Counted from the first letter of the stretch, positions 47,405 through 60,917 are shown. The stretch is DNA of 64,000 nucleotides from Onchidella celtica (GCA_963931925.1 OZ007571.1:37951430-38015429); one strand, 5' to 3'. Made by a program: numbers and translations. The notes: generated by a model from the sequence alone, not told the origin.

Positions 47405-50400
47405 GAAATGCCACCTTTTCTCCCCTCTCTAATAATTGTAAAGTAGGAGAATGGCATGGGGAATAAAAGCGGCACGATGCAAATGACAAATTGCCCTGTT
47501 GGTGCGAGAAATTTACATTTGCATATCTGTTACAAAAACCCATGCCCAAGCCGACTCTGAAATTTTGCATTATCCGTCGAGACTTCCTATAGGGCTCACA
47601 CTATGCTGAAATGCCATGGGTGAGCCAAATAGTTCCGTTGGTGGAAAACGCTTATTCTCAGCAAAAACGACCATTTTTATAAAATACCCCATTTCAGTAG
47701 AACAAAGAAACCTGTTGTTCATTTAACCATTGTTTCTTTTCTTGTCTCTACATATTTTTTGTCATATTAATGTTGCAACTGTTTTTAACTTTCTTTTTCT
47801 ACGGCTTCCTAGTCCTTTTGTATGTGTTTCAATATGTGCATCTCTGTGTGTGTATGTAGCTGCGTGCGTCTGTGTGTGTGTATGTGTGTGTGCGCGTCTA
47901 TTGCTATATTATTATGTGTGTGTCTCTTAAACGAATCGGGGTGGGGGGGGGGGGTATTTGCCACATTGTTGTATGCGACATTTTGGCGATTTTGTCATGA
48001 AAGTGGTCCTCTCACTCCTAATTTTATTATGTGCAAGTGTCATAAGTGTATTTTTCGTGGGCATTTTTATGCGAGTTTCGATTTTGAAGTGTATTGAACA
48101 AACGCTGATTTTACATAACTCTTCAAACTTTCAATCCTCATTTTCTCCAAAGACAAAAATGCAAATACAACAAAAATAATGGAAAATGCTCGACGGAATA
48201 ATAGAGATGCGCCTAGTCACGACAACTTCATTTTCTCGGGAGCGTGCGGGATTAGCGAGTAGGACCTTCTTATCTGTCGTGACTGACAGTCTGCCCCTTT
48301 TGTTTCTTGTCTATTACTGTTAATAAGATATTACACTGCATTCACTTCCCATCGTCTCTTTCTCTGAGCTTTCAGTACAATTAGGATTAGGGTCAGGTTT
48401 AAGCTGGCAATAGAGTTAGGTTTTCTGTGACTCAGGCTCAGGAAACATTCCTTTCCTGATTAAGCTCAACAAAGCCGTGCTGTCAGTCTCCGATACGTCA
48501 GACAATATTTTTGTGATTAGACTGGCCAATCGCCCAGGATAACCATATCCTAGAATTAATTATCTCAGCGACAGTGTGTGATGTGACTTGTTTAGCATTG
48601 CTGTGTCAGGAACCAGAAGACAAGTGGTCGAACCTGTCAGTTTGTTGACAAATGAACGCATCTTTCAAGGATGCCTGGTATCGGCACCCAGTACCGCCGT
48701 TCACTGCAAATCAGTCACGCCAACTGGAAAGGGCAATGACCTGGCAGGAAGACACGACATGGCCAAGATACAGGAAATATGAGATTCTGTTCAGAAAATG
48801 GGAACTCTCGAGTTACCGAGTTGAGTTCAGGTTTCTTCGACCTCTCTTGGAGGGTGAAAGGTTGAAACACTAACATTTTGGACTTACGAACATTGTTGAC
48901 TGGGCGGAGAATGAAATCCTCAAGTGATCTTCATTTTGGACCAGCGACATCCAGTAATATTCGAGAGTAGATTACATATCATATTTCTTATTTTGTACAT
49001 TTAGTGAAGAGGAAGACCACAAGCTTAAATTTACTGTCCGGAAATATTGGGAGGTAAACGATACGACTGTCTGTGCTCCTCATTATCATTATATTTGCTT
49101 ACAAACTTCAGGACGCTCTACTTGGTCAAATTACTGGGTGCCAGTAACAGTCGGTTATTGAAGGTGCACTAATTAAACGACAAGGACGGTTAAGTCGAAT
49201 CCTGGCCTTTAATCTTTAGACAGATGGCATCCAATTTTCATGGAGGCTTTCAAATTCTATTAAGGCTATAATAATTGATACCTCATAAACGTCTAATGAT
49301 CTAATGAATGATTAATGAACAAGCATTCTGGTGTTGGTTTAGAGTAGTGATTTTCAAACGGGGAGGGGGAAGGGGAGGGCACGTGGCTCCCAGGTGAGGA
49401 ATTGCAAATCTAAAGGAAGGTATTTTAGCCAAGGGAGGACTTGGTGAGGGGGGAATTTCAGTCCGAGAAGGACCTCCTTGAGCAGTAAATCAAATAGACG
49501 TTTCGTTATCCATTGAAATAAGAATTTCTTTTTTCATCTGATTGAAATTCATAAAGAAATTTAGTTTCATGAACTCTGTCAGTAATTACCACTGTAAGAG
49601 TATAATGGTGAAAAGAAAATTATTACATGACAACTCAAAACGGAGGTGGACTGAGGAACATGGGCCTGCAAGGGGAGGAAAGTGTCCAAGAGACTTTCAG
49701 AACCACAGATTTGCACCGAAGTGTCAAACAGTTATAGAGCCAAGACACAACCAATATACGTGTAATTATGAAAGGGGCTATGAGTAGTCCATCACTTTTT
49801 AAACCTTCAGTACAAATTAAACCGCCAGTTGTCTTTATTCTCATCCCCTTGCTCGCAAAATCGACACATCTGAAATCTCCACTTCAAACCCTGTACACTC
49901 TATCGCCTGGCTCTCTTCTCTCTAGATATATACATGAAAGTATATAACATACCTGCCTTTTCCCGTTAGAGTTGTGGGCTGTAAAATTTTAATTGATCAC
50001 GTTTAAAAGTCAAGCTGCACTAAGGTGCCCCAAAAAAAACACCATGAAAGACGTTGAGTGGCCGCTATCGTGCCGACGCGCCGTAAAACTCACTCTCTCT
50101 ATCTCAAAATCTTTTTTTCTTTGTCCACCTCTTCTTTCTATGATATTTTTCTTTCTTTTTTTTTTCTGTCTGTCTACTCCCCTACCCTCTCCATACATTT
50201 TCTACTTTCACGCACCAACTTGTCTGTTTCCTCTTTAATCTCAAAGAGGTTTATACGAAGTTCTCGCGCGACAAGAGTGCAAGAAATAACACTGCCCGCT
50301 CATATTATCACAGGTTTCACGGTCAGTGCTGGGAGACGCCATGTCGTTCTGCTTCTTAATAGAATTGATTCCTTCATGGCACAGAAAAATCTCGGTGTCT

Positions 50401-52284
50401 TACATTTCGCTGACCCCATCGCCAGCCTTTATTCGACATGGCCCTTGAAATGGAGTGTTGCTGCTTCCGAAATAAGAGAGTAGATCTTGATGACTACACA
50501 AGGACCAAACACGAGGGTCCGCTGGTCAGAAAACTGTGAAATGCATGCACATAGTACTATGTACTGTTAGCATTGAGAGATTGTTTTGTTTGATTATGCT
50601 CATGTATACAAATTTGAAATGGTCTAAACTTGTGAAAAATACCGTGAAAACAAAAACTACAAGATTCCATATGGATTTTCCACAGATTTGGTATAAAGAT
50701 GTGGGACTTTAGAAATGTGAATAAATACCAACATTATATTAATAATGAAAATCAAATTTTGAACTTTAAAATGACGAAAAGCAGTTTAGTTTCACTTTTA
50801 AAATGTACCTTCCTATATATCTTAAAGAATAGAATAATAAAGAAAACATAAGAAGCCGAGACGACGTGAACTGGCACACTTAGGGTGGAAATCCATTGCA
50901 AACGGTGACCACTGCCACTCGCCATCAGCTGAGCCGAGGTCAAAGTGTGATATACGAAATAACGATGTAATCTCAAGAATCGACATAATGGCCGCTGTCC
51001 ATTCGATTATTTCCATCGTGGTCCAAACATTGCGGTGAGTTCAGTGCCTAAAACACAATTGATATAATTATTATTATTGATCACATTGTGCTCGTACAGT
51101 GCCAAAGCTGGTTGTCACGTATCGAAAGCTAAACTGATAATGCTTCACTTTTTATTCCCGGCCACTTCATAGGAATGAACTGCCACTCCAGCCTGGGTCC
51201 ATCTGCTGCTGTCAGTGAACGATAAGGAGGGTGGGGGTGGGGGTGTATGTGGGAGAATGGGAGGAAATAGGTGAGGGGGGGGGGCTCATGGTCACGGATT
51301 GATAAATTGGAATCAAGAAAAGACTTTGATTGTCTCTCCTGTCATATCTAAATTCACCCCCCTCTCCTTCTCCCCACCAAGTTCCACAGCTGTCTCCCTC
51401 TCCGTCTACCTTCATATCCAATTTTTCTTGTATGTGTGGTTGTATGTTCGGTGAGGCTGACGCCAAGCAGCAATCTTTTGATTACTTTCCCACTCTCAAA
51501 CGTTGACAAATGGTCGGCAGAAATATACACCGAAAAGAGAGGAACTTTTATAGCCAAAGTCCCGGGCAAGTCTAGATTGCTCTACGGCCAATGGCCTCAA
51601 GATGTGAATACATGAAATATGAAGAAGCTTGAATCCTAGAGGTCTATTTCAGGATGGTGGGCATGGTGTTACATATTCACATCATCATGAAATGGACGGA
51701 CGGACCTATCAGAATGTCAAGCAAGGCAAAAAGTGGAGTTGGTCTCAATGAGTGTTATGGGTGGCGCGGCGTCAGGCTCAAAGCCTTCTCTTTTCCCGTT
51801 TCAATACACATTTTTATAACCGACTATTATTAATTTCTTTAGAGCTTACTGGGCCAACGAATATGATGCTGTATGAGAATATGACGTATCTCTGTACGTA
51901 AACCTCTCTATCCATACTCGATGAGTCTGAAGTTAGGGAGGACAAGTTTGTGCAATACAACATCACAAGCCGGTGTCCATGTTCAGAATGCTGGACGTGT
52001 CCATTTTACACTGAAGGTTTTCTTCCTTTGGGAATATTGTAGACGTGCGGTGAATTCTTAGCTACAAAGTTATCTCACCACTCTTGGTCTGTTAAAACAT
52101 CCGTTTAAAATGTGCCCCCCCCCCCCCACCAAAAAAAATAGAAGCCGGCTTTGGAAACGACAAATAAAGAAATTATATACTAGTACAGTAAATTCCAGAA
52201 GGAGTAGAAATGGAAACAACAACAAACTAGCTTTCGGGATCTTTAAGTCCTTCTTCAGATTGAAAAAGAATGTTAATGAGTCAA
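47405..52284. other. Long spacer, no gene established
   Basis: Contains a GT/G-rich patch at 47860-47955, a G-rich patch near 49360-49380 and a poly-C/A patch at 52112-52138. Two non-repeat frames, 48652-48873 and 50058-50483, are discussed as findings but are not called as genes. AGTGATTTTCAAACGGGG at 49344-49361 resembles one hAT end, but no partner end was found. Confidence 0.5.
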
Positions 52285-52570
52285 CCTAGCCTCACACGGG
52301 CCAATTTTGATGTGCCAACTAGTTGGATAGTGACGTCACGACAGTCAGTTTCCATGAGACCGCTCTCACCGGCCAAGCGGGTAGTTAGTGGAGGCTCTGG
52401 CAGGCTTTTTCCTCTGCCCTGTCGTTCTGTTGTATTCTGTCTGTCGTCTTGCCTTTTTCCTAGCCCAATGTGTCCGTCATCAAGTTGACGTTCCTTCTCC
52501 AAAGCCAAACTCAAACTTAACTCATCAGCCAACTAGTCGTATCTCACGGGAACTCAATGTCGTGGACATC
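52285..52570. mobile_element. Foldback element with GTGACGTCAC palindrome, copy 2
   Basis: It shares TAGCC...GTGACGTCACGACAGTCAGT with the element at 43628-43805. CACGACAGTCAGTTTCCATG at 52337-52356 is imperfectly inverted near 52545-52566. The left arm contains the perfect palindrome CCAACTAGTTGG (52315-52326). The interior is unrelated to copy 1, so the family keeps its ends and varies in the middle. Confidence 0.6.
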
Positions 52571-52582
52571 CCAATTCAACTA

Positions 52583-52961
52583 TTTTTTTTGTATTTTGTA
52601 TACTTCTTTAATCCCATTTGGGAATTTTATCTTAGTGTCATTGCATCCAGTTACAGCTGGAGCAGGCACGCCGTCGCCACAGTGCAGCGCCAGTCAGCGG
52701 TTGTTGTTTTTTTGAAGGGGTGGGGGTGGGGATACATTTTATTTAATTTTGCCCCGGGCAGCGGCCTGTTCCGCCTGCTCCTCTCGATTTTCAACTGCCA
52801 AGGTTTCTTTAAAACTTCAACGTAGGCAACGTGCACACGGGCCCTGTGAGGTTTTCGTCTTTATCCGAGAAGACTAGGTGCTCGATCCTACCTAGGATAA
52901 GATCAGGGACAGGAAAATATGGGGAAAATCCCAAAATTCCAACATGCCTGCACCGACCGAT
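52583..52961 (-). mobile_element. Long SINE, copy 2, minus strand, head truncated
   Basis: Its reverse complement matches 27944-28356: the CATGTTGGAA junction, the ATCCGAGAAGACTAGGTGC block, GGGCCCGTGTGCACG, GCGCTGCACTGTGGCGAC, and the end AATTCCCAAATGGGATTAAA with a (TAC)-rich tail. It is cut off within the B-box region, so the promoter is lost. Confidence 0.85.
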
Positions 52962-55900
52962 CAAAATCAACTAGTACTCGCCTGGCTCAAAACATGTTAT
53001 GTCATGAATAATCACAGAACAGTTACTCGTACTTTACTGTCACTGCTGCCGATCCTCTTCCGTCAGTGATGCGGGGTTACTTGGTTTGTAAGGAATTCAG
53101 AACTCCACGGCGTTACTCATTACAGAAGAAAACTGTTCAATATGAAGAAGAAAACCCATCACGATATAAATAGAACACAAGCAGGTTAGATAACTACACT
53201 GTCCTAGAATACTGGAACTTAGTGGAAAACCCAAAGCACTGTGGCATTGATCAGTGAAGTTTTAATATGCGAAGGCACAAAATCTCCCAAATCCCCAGTA
53301 TTTCTGTACAAATCGATCCTGCCATATGAAACTCGTTACCGCAGAAAGTTCACTATGGACGATCGGGAAAGCTGACTAAAAAACAACAACAACAACTCAA
53401 TGGAAAGATTCCCGGAGAAATAGAGCGAACAACTGAGTATTTTCAATGATGAAAAGAGCCTGTCATTTCACACACAAAATGGGCTGACTCGTTATATGCC
53501 GGAACGGTGAAGGTTTAGCAACATAATGTATAATATTTGCGAGCATGCCAGATTTTGTTTATAGTATGGTCTTTTTCTTTTTAAACAAGATCATTTCGTT
53601 TTCGAACAAAGACTGAAGTTGTTTTATCTGTAACAAATTTCAAAAGCTCTATCATAAGGTAGACCACCACAAGACGATTATTTTATAATTAGATTTACAA
53701 AAATTAATACAGGCTATTAGTTTTTGTTTGTTTTATTTTTACCAAGTTTGAAATTATGTTGCCCAAGCCATTCAAAAGCATTATCAAAAGGAAAAAAAAG
53801 TGAAATAAGCTAATTATATAAAACAATGTAACACGATAGGCAATTATTTCACATTATCGTTTTCATTGTCACCGGCCCTGACGGAGATTCATCGTCCTTG
53901 TAGAAAGATTATTTTGACAACGCTGTTTTACTTTTTTCCCCAGGAATTTTCTATTTGCGCCAGTATTTTCTATTGATTTGTTCTGTTGTGCGTGGTTTTT
54001 GACCTCCTCTCGGTCCCCTCTCCCAGTATAATATGGACATGTCTCAACGCACCACTTCCTCTCCCATCCAAATACTATCAAAGACGCTTTGATAAGTCCC
54101 GCACATCACTCTAAGTGCGTAGGTACCGCACGTTATTAAATGACAGCTTTATCAAGAAATATGGTTTCTCAGTCGCTGGGATTCTGCTGTGCCCAGGTCT
54201 GCTAGTTATAGTTAATCACATTAATTTAAATAAACAGTTCTTTTAATCAATCCCATGCAAATCTTATTATCTCAATATTTTATCTTTACATGACATGTCC
54301 TGTTTTCTGTGATGATAATTTCTGCACTTTTGTCATTCTTATACCACCCACCACCCCAAAAATATCTTTCCATCTGGGTCATAATTTTATAAGAAAAATA
54401 CTTTTTTTTTATGGTTATCACAAAATCAAATTGAGCAAACAATAAACGCGCGAAATGTGGTTTGGGTGTCCTTAAATTTATATTTGCATTTGTCGTCGTT
54501 TTCCTTAATACAGCAATATTGTATTGAAAATGGACTTAACTCCCCCCCCCCCCCCCCCAATCCCAAATACATATATCCAACAGAAGACGATGGGAAATGT
54601 GCCAAAGATGATTTTGTTTTATTTTCTGGAAATTGATATTATCCAGATTTCCCGGTCTTATTCCCTTGGCTCAGGACACTTGTATAATGGAAATAAACAC
54701 TGAAGGGTTTACATATTATCTCGTCTATCATCGCTCAAGACACTGCGAAATAGTTAGCAATTCGACACGTCAGTTTATGTAAACAAAGCCTGAAGGTCGG
54801 GTGATGGGGCGTTTCAAATCCCTAAATAAACTGTCGTAACTTACAAGAAACAGTCTCCACTTTTGATTTGCTTCCAGAGATTGATTTTTATTAGAGTCTA
54901 CATGGCTTTTCATGTCTTGTATCCGTGGGAGGTTACGTTAAACAAAATAATGGAGAGAGATATCTAGTTCTGATGTGAAGGGTGGAAAAGGAAAGAGGGA
55001 CAATTCCATAAAACTAGAAGGAAAAGTAGAAAGACCAAGGAAGACGAAGACGGAGGACGAGAGAGGAAATAATAAAGAGTGAACGAAAGAGTGAAGTAGC
55101 ATTGAACGGAAGAAGACTGTGGAGAAGGTGTGGAGAGAAAAGAAGATAGAAAAGAGGGCGATAAGAAAAAGAGAATAGTAAGAGCAAGGAAAAGAAAGAC
55201 GTACCAAAATGTAACGACAACAAGATGAGAAAAGGAAGAGACTGAAGGACGCAGCAATTACAGACAGAACAGAAATTATCGTCGATATCACCATCATCAC
55301 CACCATCGATACCATCATTAAAATTCTACCTCTTGAAAACGAACAGTGCAGGGGAGGAGGTAATAAGCGCTTGGAGTCGTAAAGGACAGAGAACGAAAAA
55401 TAGAAAACAAGAGCCAAATGTGTATCATCTCGTTATTATCATCATCGCCGCCTTTGTCATCATCATGAACATCATTAATGTCATCGCCATTACCATCAGC
55501 AGCAACTGAAAATTGCAACCATAACAAGAGGCTAGAATGAAAATTAATAACTGCTTTAATATTTTCTTTTTAATAACTAATAAATAAATAAATAAATAAA
55601 TAGACAATAAATGAATAAATAAATAAATAAATCATGCTCAGCGATAACATGTATCGAATCTGAGCCGCTTTTTATTTCCAGGCCGTGTTTTACAGGTTGA
55701 CATTCTTAGTTTTTCCAGTCCATGTTTTTGTAAAAATGTTCCATATTTCAGTTCTTAATAGGTTCAACGAGTTTCCAAGGTTTCTGGTCGCAAGGGACGG
55801 CTACCAAATGTGAGGCAGCCTGGGAAAACCAGAGAAGATGCAAAAATTTCACAATTGGAGTTATTTGCACCATCATATAGCAGAGGATTGGCAGAGCATT

Positions 55901-57289
55901 TTGCTGTTTACATGTTTAACATATCTTTACTAGAACCAAAGTTATGACATCTTAAAGGTACAAAACACAAGAATATTACAAAATGAGAAAATTGCGTTTA
56001 AAGTTGACACATTTATTTTCATACATTTTGAAGTACCTTTCTCACCAGGAAAGCAAAATAATGCCATTATTTGAGATCATAACCATCACAAAACTCAAAT
56101 ATTCAGTAGAGATCAACATTTCTAGCACCCGGGACTTTTACTTTTTTTTTCTTTTTTGCATAAAGTCAAGTCAAACCAGATGTTTCGCTGGATCTAGATC
56201 TAGATCTATCTCTGTGTGTCCGCCATCTTGTTGACAGCAACCGCATTTTTTTTTCTTGGCAGGTACTAGTGAAAATAACATTCTTATGCACTTAGAATAT
56301 ATCAAAAGAAAGTTTTTCCCGCACGAATCAAAGGTTACTTTGTCAGCTGAAAGATTTAAATGCAGAACTGCAATTAAAATCAATTGAAAAACCGATATTG
56401 TAAGCTTGGCCGCTTCGAAGCGGACGGTGATCTTTTGCTGAGCAACTCTTACAAAATACTACAGAACCAATGTATCCACGCGTACTAGCTATGAATGAAA
56501 AGCTGTGGATTGTCCCTTTCCATTGGTAAATTGTGTGACAGAGAGGGAAAATATGAATGCGCGTCCAAAAGAGGACAAAGTTGTTGACCATCAAAACGGT
56601 CAAATTACAGGCTGTCAATAAATTTGGTCCCGTACTTTGAAATGCAAAATTAAAGTATTTAGAAGCTTCGTTTCAGGCTAAAACTTACACATAAGATGTA
56701 GGAATGGATAGAATGAGGTTCTGACCTTAGCCAAATTTAGACTTAGGGTCACCCAAACGACCTTTGGCAGCTGATTACTCATCACTAGGAATTTCGCAAC
56801 CCGACGGGTTTTCTCAGACTGCCTCGCAAATATATAAAAAGACATCACCAGTACAAGATTAACGATAATGATTGTTAACAATTAAGTTCATTGCAACAAC
56901 ATCAGTATTACTCATCTCCAAGCCTATTAGTGTCAGTGAGTGTATGTTGCCTCTAGTAATAAACAGACTCTAATAACCGCGACCGTTCCTGCTCTGTGTA
57001 CAACAAAAGGACTACCAGCAGAACCCAAGAGTGAAAGGCCGAAAATGACCTTGTCACAGATCCAAGACAAAATAAAGCGGATGTTGGTAATAACGCTTAA
57101 TGACCAGAGCGCAGAGATTTTCTGTAGAGACATTGGATGCCATGACGCTAAATGGTTTCGCCGGTCATTGTATTGATTTCTATGGTTAAATATTCATATC
57201 GTAATGGCCAGCCTCTTTGCAGGGCTATCTAGTGCTGCTGCCAGTTAGGTTACTGATAAATAAGTTCGAGGTTGAAGATAGGGCGGGGC
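52962..57289. other. Long spacer, no gene recognised
   Basis: Holds a C run at 54541-54558, a purine-rich stretch at 54955-55250, ATC trinucleotide patches at 55280-55320 and 55435-55500, and (AAAT)n at 55576-55632. A palindromic GATCTAGATCTAGATC stretch lies at about 56191-56206. The minus-strand frame at 54938-55417 follows the purine-rich composition and is not supported. Confidence 0.5.
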
Positions 57290-57945
57290 GAAAGGGGAAA
57301 TGGGTGGATGGGTGGGTAAATGGGTGGATGGGCGGGGAAATGGGTGGATGGGTGGGTAAATGGGTGGATGGGCGGGTAAATGGGTGGATGGGCGGGTAAA
57401 TGGGTGGATGGGTGGGTAAATGGGTGGATGGGCGGGTAAATGGGTGGATGGGCGGGTAAATGCGTGGATGGGTGGGTAGGACGGATGAACATTGGGACAG
57501 ATGGATGGATGGATGGTCCGACAGATGGATAGATGGGTGGGTAGGACGGATGAACATTGGGACAGATGGATGGATGGATGGTCCGACAGATGGATAGATG
57601 GGTGGGATGGACGGACGGACCGACGGATGGTTTGATGGATGGATGGATGGATGGATGGATGGATGGATGGATGGATGGATGGACGGACAAACGGACAAGT
57701 GGGCGGGTAGCGGACGGACGGATGGATGGATGGATGGACGGACAGTTGTATGGATGGATAGATGGATGGCGGATGAACGGACAAACGGACAAACGGGCGG
57801 GTAGCGGACGGACGGATGGATAGATGGATGGACGAACAGATGTATGGTTGGATGGATGGGCAGATGAACGGACAAACGGACAAATGGGCGGGTAGCATAC
57901 GGCCTGACGGGCGGCTGGATGGACGGACGGACATATGGATGGATG
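57290..57945. repeat. GGAT-based satellite with three successive unit sizes
   Basis: At 57297-57476 about nine 20-bp units of GGGTAAATGGGTGGATGGGC/T. At 57477-57606 two identical 65-bp units. At about 57607-57945 GGAT runs with a GGACAAACGG...GCGGGTAGC block recurring about three times. His/Pro/Ser-rich and Trp/Met/Asp-rich frames are artefacts. Confidence 0.95.
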
Positions 57946-59337
57946 TCTCCTCAGAGATTTAAAAGAACAATATTAACCACCTAGAGGATGCGAGTTACGG
58001 CTGAACAGTCATAGCGCAATTTGTTAATGGAGGTACCCGTGGTTTATAGAATTGAACGTCATTAACATTGTCCTTGGCAGCTGTAATTGAAAGATAATAA
58101 CAATATTATTCAAATTTTCACGATTTTTAATATTTGGATAAAGTTTATGCAGTCATGCATGCGTTCACAAGGACAAAATTACATTATTTGAAGATTAAAC
58201 CTTTTTCTATTTACTGTGGAGTAGGGAAAAGCGTGCTGCCATGTCGTAAAATTCCTCTTTTAGTAAATGTAGATATCAAGGCGCTAACTTTATCGTCTCT
58301 GCCGTCTACTTAGCTGGGCCACTAACAAGATACCAGTCAACGCGTAAGTCCTTTGGGGTTTCGATAGAGCTGCAGAGAGTCAAGACCCGGACCGCGTCAA
58401 GGAAATGGATGTCTGACCTTAAATTACAGAATCATTCCGACCGCGCTCTCAAACCGCTCCGACCATCTCCAGAAATGTCTGTTGAGCAACCTTGAGGAGT
58501 CAGAAAATCGTATCGGACATTTTGGCTTGCCATTTCAATGTGACATTACGACCGTGGTTCCGAGCACCGCCGTGCTGTCAGTGAAGGTTACGCTGTACAC
58601 ATTAGATATTCTGAAGACAACATAAATCACAGAATACGGATGGTAATTCAGGAGTGAAATTAACTACAGAATTATCGTTATGCTCAGTAATCTGAATATT
58701 GGGTTAAGCCACAAAGTGACTACTCCGTTTTCTATGGAAATTAAACAGTTCTGAACAAAATTATTATCCATCTCAAATCAGAAGACGTTAAAGGAAGATA
58801 TAACAGGGTAAAAGATATTGGACCACGGGTGACAGCAAGAGTGATTTGTACTTGAGAGAACGGCAAATAGAAAATTAATCACAGAATCCTTGAATAACCT
58901 TAGTCTTTTTCATGCTGGTCGTGATGGTCAATCAGTTTCTTCTTGTCATTTTCTCTTTCAGATGTTTCGTTGTTGTCCACTGTTATAATGCTTTCTAAGC
59001 TTCTCGCACGCCTTCTAACATCAATCCGTTCCTATAATAGAGCTAGGCTTATAAAACCGAAAAGGCTTCGAAACTACTTAGGGAAAAAATATGAAAACTG
59101 GTAGCTAGATATGAGTTAGCTTGCCGATTTACGTGTGCATATTTATATGAGAAAAATAAGAGCCGTAACACTTTAATACTTTCACAATTTCGTCAGTCTG
59201 AATTGAGGAAACATCGGCTCAATCCACAATTTCAATGAAAAGTTAAAAACTAAAAAGGGCAACATTTATGTATTTTGGTGTGCCGAGCATAGTTTGCTGA
59301 GTATTCAGAGATTGTTTCACCTTTCACGAAAGGGTCT
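57946..59337. other. Spacer, nothing recognised
   Basis: No supported gene. 58320-58600 is more GC-rich than its surroundings but has no open frame with splice signals that I could defend. Confidence 0.5.
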
Positions 59338-59356
59338 TGGAGAGAGAGAAAGACGC

Positions 59357-59389
<33 letters not shown>

Positions 59390-59430
59390 CAGACAGACAG
59401 ACAGAGAGAGAGAGACAGAGAGAGAGAAAG
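59338..59430. repeat. (GA)n/(GACA)n microsatellite
   Basis: GA units interrupted by a CAGACAGACAGACAG block at 59389-59403. Confidence 0.95.
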
Positions 59431-60643
59431 AAATCTTAGAAAGTGTCTGAATAAAGGAATTGGCCTGACACTCTAGCAATGAACTGATTGTATAGATGTT
59501 AAGTTTAGGACACTTAAGATGTATATAAAGCACTGTCGGCTTTGTGTCCACTTCTGCCCGGATGCCACAGGCAGCCCCTTTTCCTTTAGTTTTTTTTTAT
59601 TTAGTTGTTATTTTGAACGTTTCTGTTTGCTTTCTTTCGGATCAACCAACAGGTGGTCGTGATTCCTTGCCTTTTGAACTCTCTTGGCGTTGATCGTTCT
59701 GTGAATTACAATGCAATTTTCATTTTTATCCACAAATGTGAATGCATCTAGCATCGATGGGGCAGACACAAATGTTTGTAATTCAAGGAACAGATTTATG
59801 ATTTTATGACAAAAATCTGGTATTCGTTAATCTTATATTCCTTTGCTAATTCTGTAGGTGATCAGGATGGGATGGATGGATGAATGGATGAATTCACACA
59901 TCTGTGAATTTAAAGATTAAAATCAGTGCCATGTGAACAACTAGATTTGCTTTTTCTTCTCCACATTTTTACTCAGAATACTGAAACTGAAACCTTTGTC
60001 AGTTCTGTTTGCAAGCCTATTATTGCATACTGTACTTTTTAAAGGCAGTTCTTGTTCCTTCCTCTGATTAATCCCTTCTCTCCGATAAAATGTACCTTTT
60101 GACATAAATAATAATTATCATAGGTATCTCTTTTCGCCACCTTTCGTGTTTCATCAGACTCGCCACTCTCTGTTTTTTTCTAGTGTCGTCTTACTTTTTC
60201 ATTTTATTAAGTTAATCAATAGCTGCTGTAATTATTGTAATTGTTGCTGTATCTTTTTTGTCTTGTGTTCGTTTCATGCCTCTGCACATCGATCTGCCCC
60301 TTGCTGATGTTTACGGTTCCTCTGTGTGGCATGACAGTATGGGCCCAATTCCAGTAGGGATATGGAGGGCTGAAAATGGGTGAAGAGCCAAGTTACAGAG
60401 AGGGTTCTGGCAACGACACTGCATCTGGAGTGTGCAGACCTGTCAAACTCAATTGGTTCTGGCCAGTTAAAGGATTGGGAAAGGGAGCGACCTGGCATTG
60501 ACAGAGGGGCAGCTGTCAAAACGAGACCATCGGGTGGGGATTGTGAGAGGGACACGCAGGTTTAGCAGGTCCCCAGATCCCTTCCATATGTTTCCAATGA
60601 TGCTGAGTGAATATGGCACCCGTTTGTACGGAGCACTCAACAA
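59431..60643. other. Spacer, nothing recognised
   Basis: A GC-balanced stretch at 60270-60600 gives overlapping frames on both strands but no recognisable domain. Confidence 0.5.
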
Positions 60644-60710
60644 TGGCTCGCCTGCTGGTAGAGTGATGGCCCCAGCGGGTGCAAAGCAGGGGTTCTATTC
60701 AATAGGGGGA
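60644..60710 (+). mobile_element. tRNA-like sequence, probably a SINE head or tRNA relic
   Basis: A D-arm-like CTGCTGGTAGAGTGATGG and a T-arm-like GGGGTTCTATTC spaced about 40 bases apart resemble a tRNA or its SINE derivative. The acceptor ends do not pair well, so a functional tRNA is unlikely. Confidence 0.4.
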
Positions 60711-60837
60711 ATCGAATGAAAGCAATAACAAAAACTCGAACAATTAGTGATCAGTTGGTACAGCATTAGAGAGCATGACGGAGGCATGAAGACTGAAATG
60801 TATCTTTTTCTTGCTTCATACAGCTGTCTCTTGCCAC

Positions 60838-60886
60838 TTCTCTTTCTCTCTCTCTCTCTCTGTCTCTCTTTGTCTCTCTCTTTCTT

Positions 60887-60917
<31 letters not shown>

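Noticed and set aside
48382..48400. Telomere-like TTAGGG motif
   Set aside because: Only a single unit is present, not an array.
49344..49361. hAT terminus AGTGATTTTCAAACGGGG
   Set aside because: No matching inverted end or 8-bp duplication was found within reach.
54938..55417. 159-codon Phe/Ser/Leu-rich frame resembling membrane segments
   Set aside because: The + strand is purine-rich here, which forces hydrophobic codons on the minus strand in several overlapping frames.
57245..57934. 229-codon Pro/Ser/His-rich frame
   Set aside because: All three minus-strand frames are open because the satellite unit lacks stops, so it is compositional.
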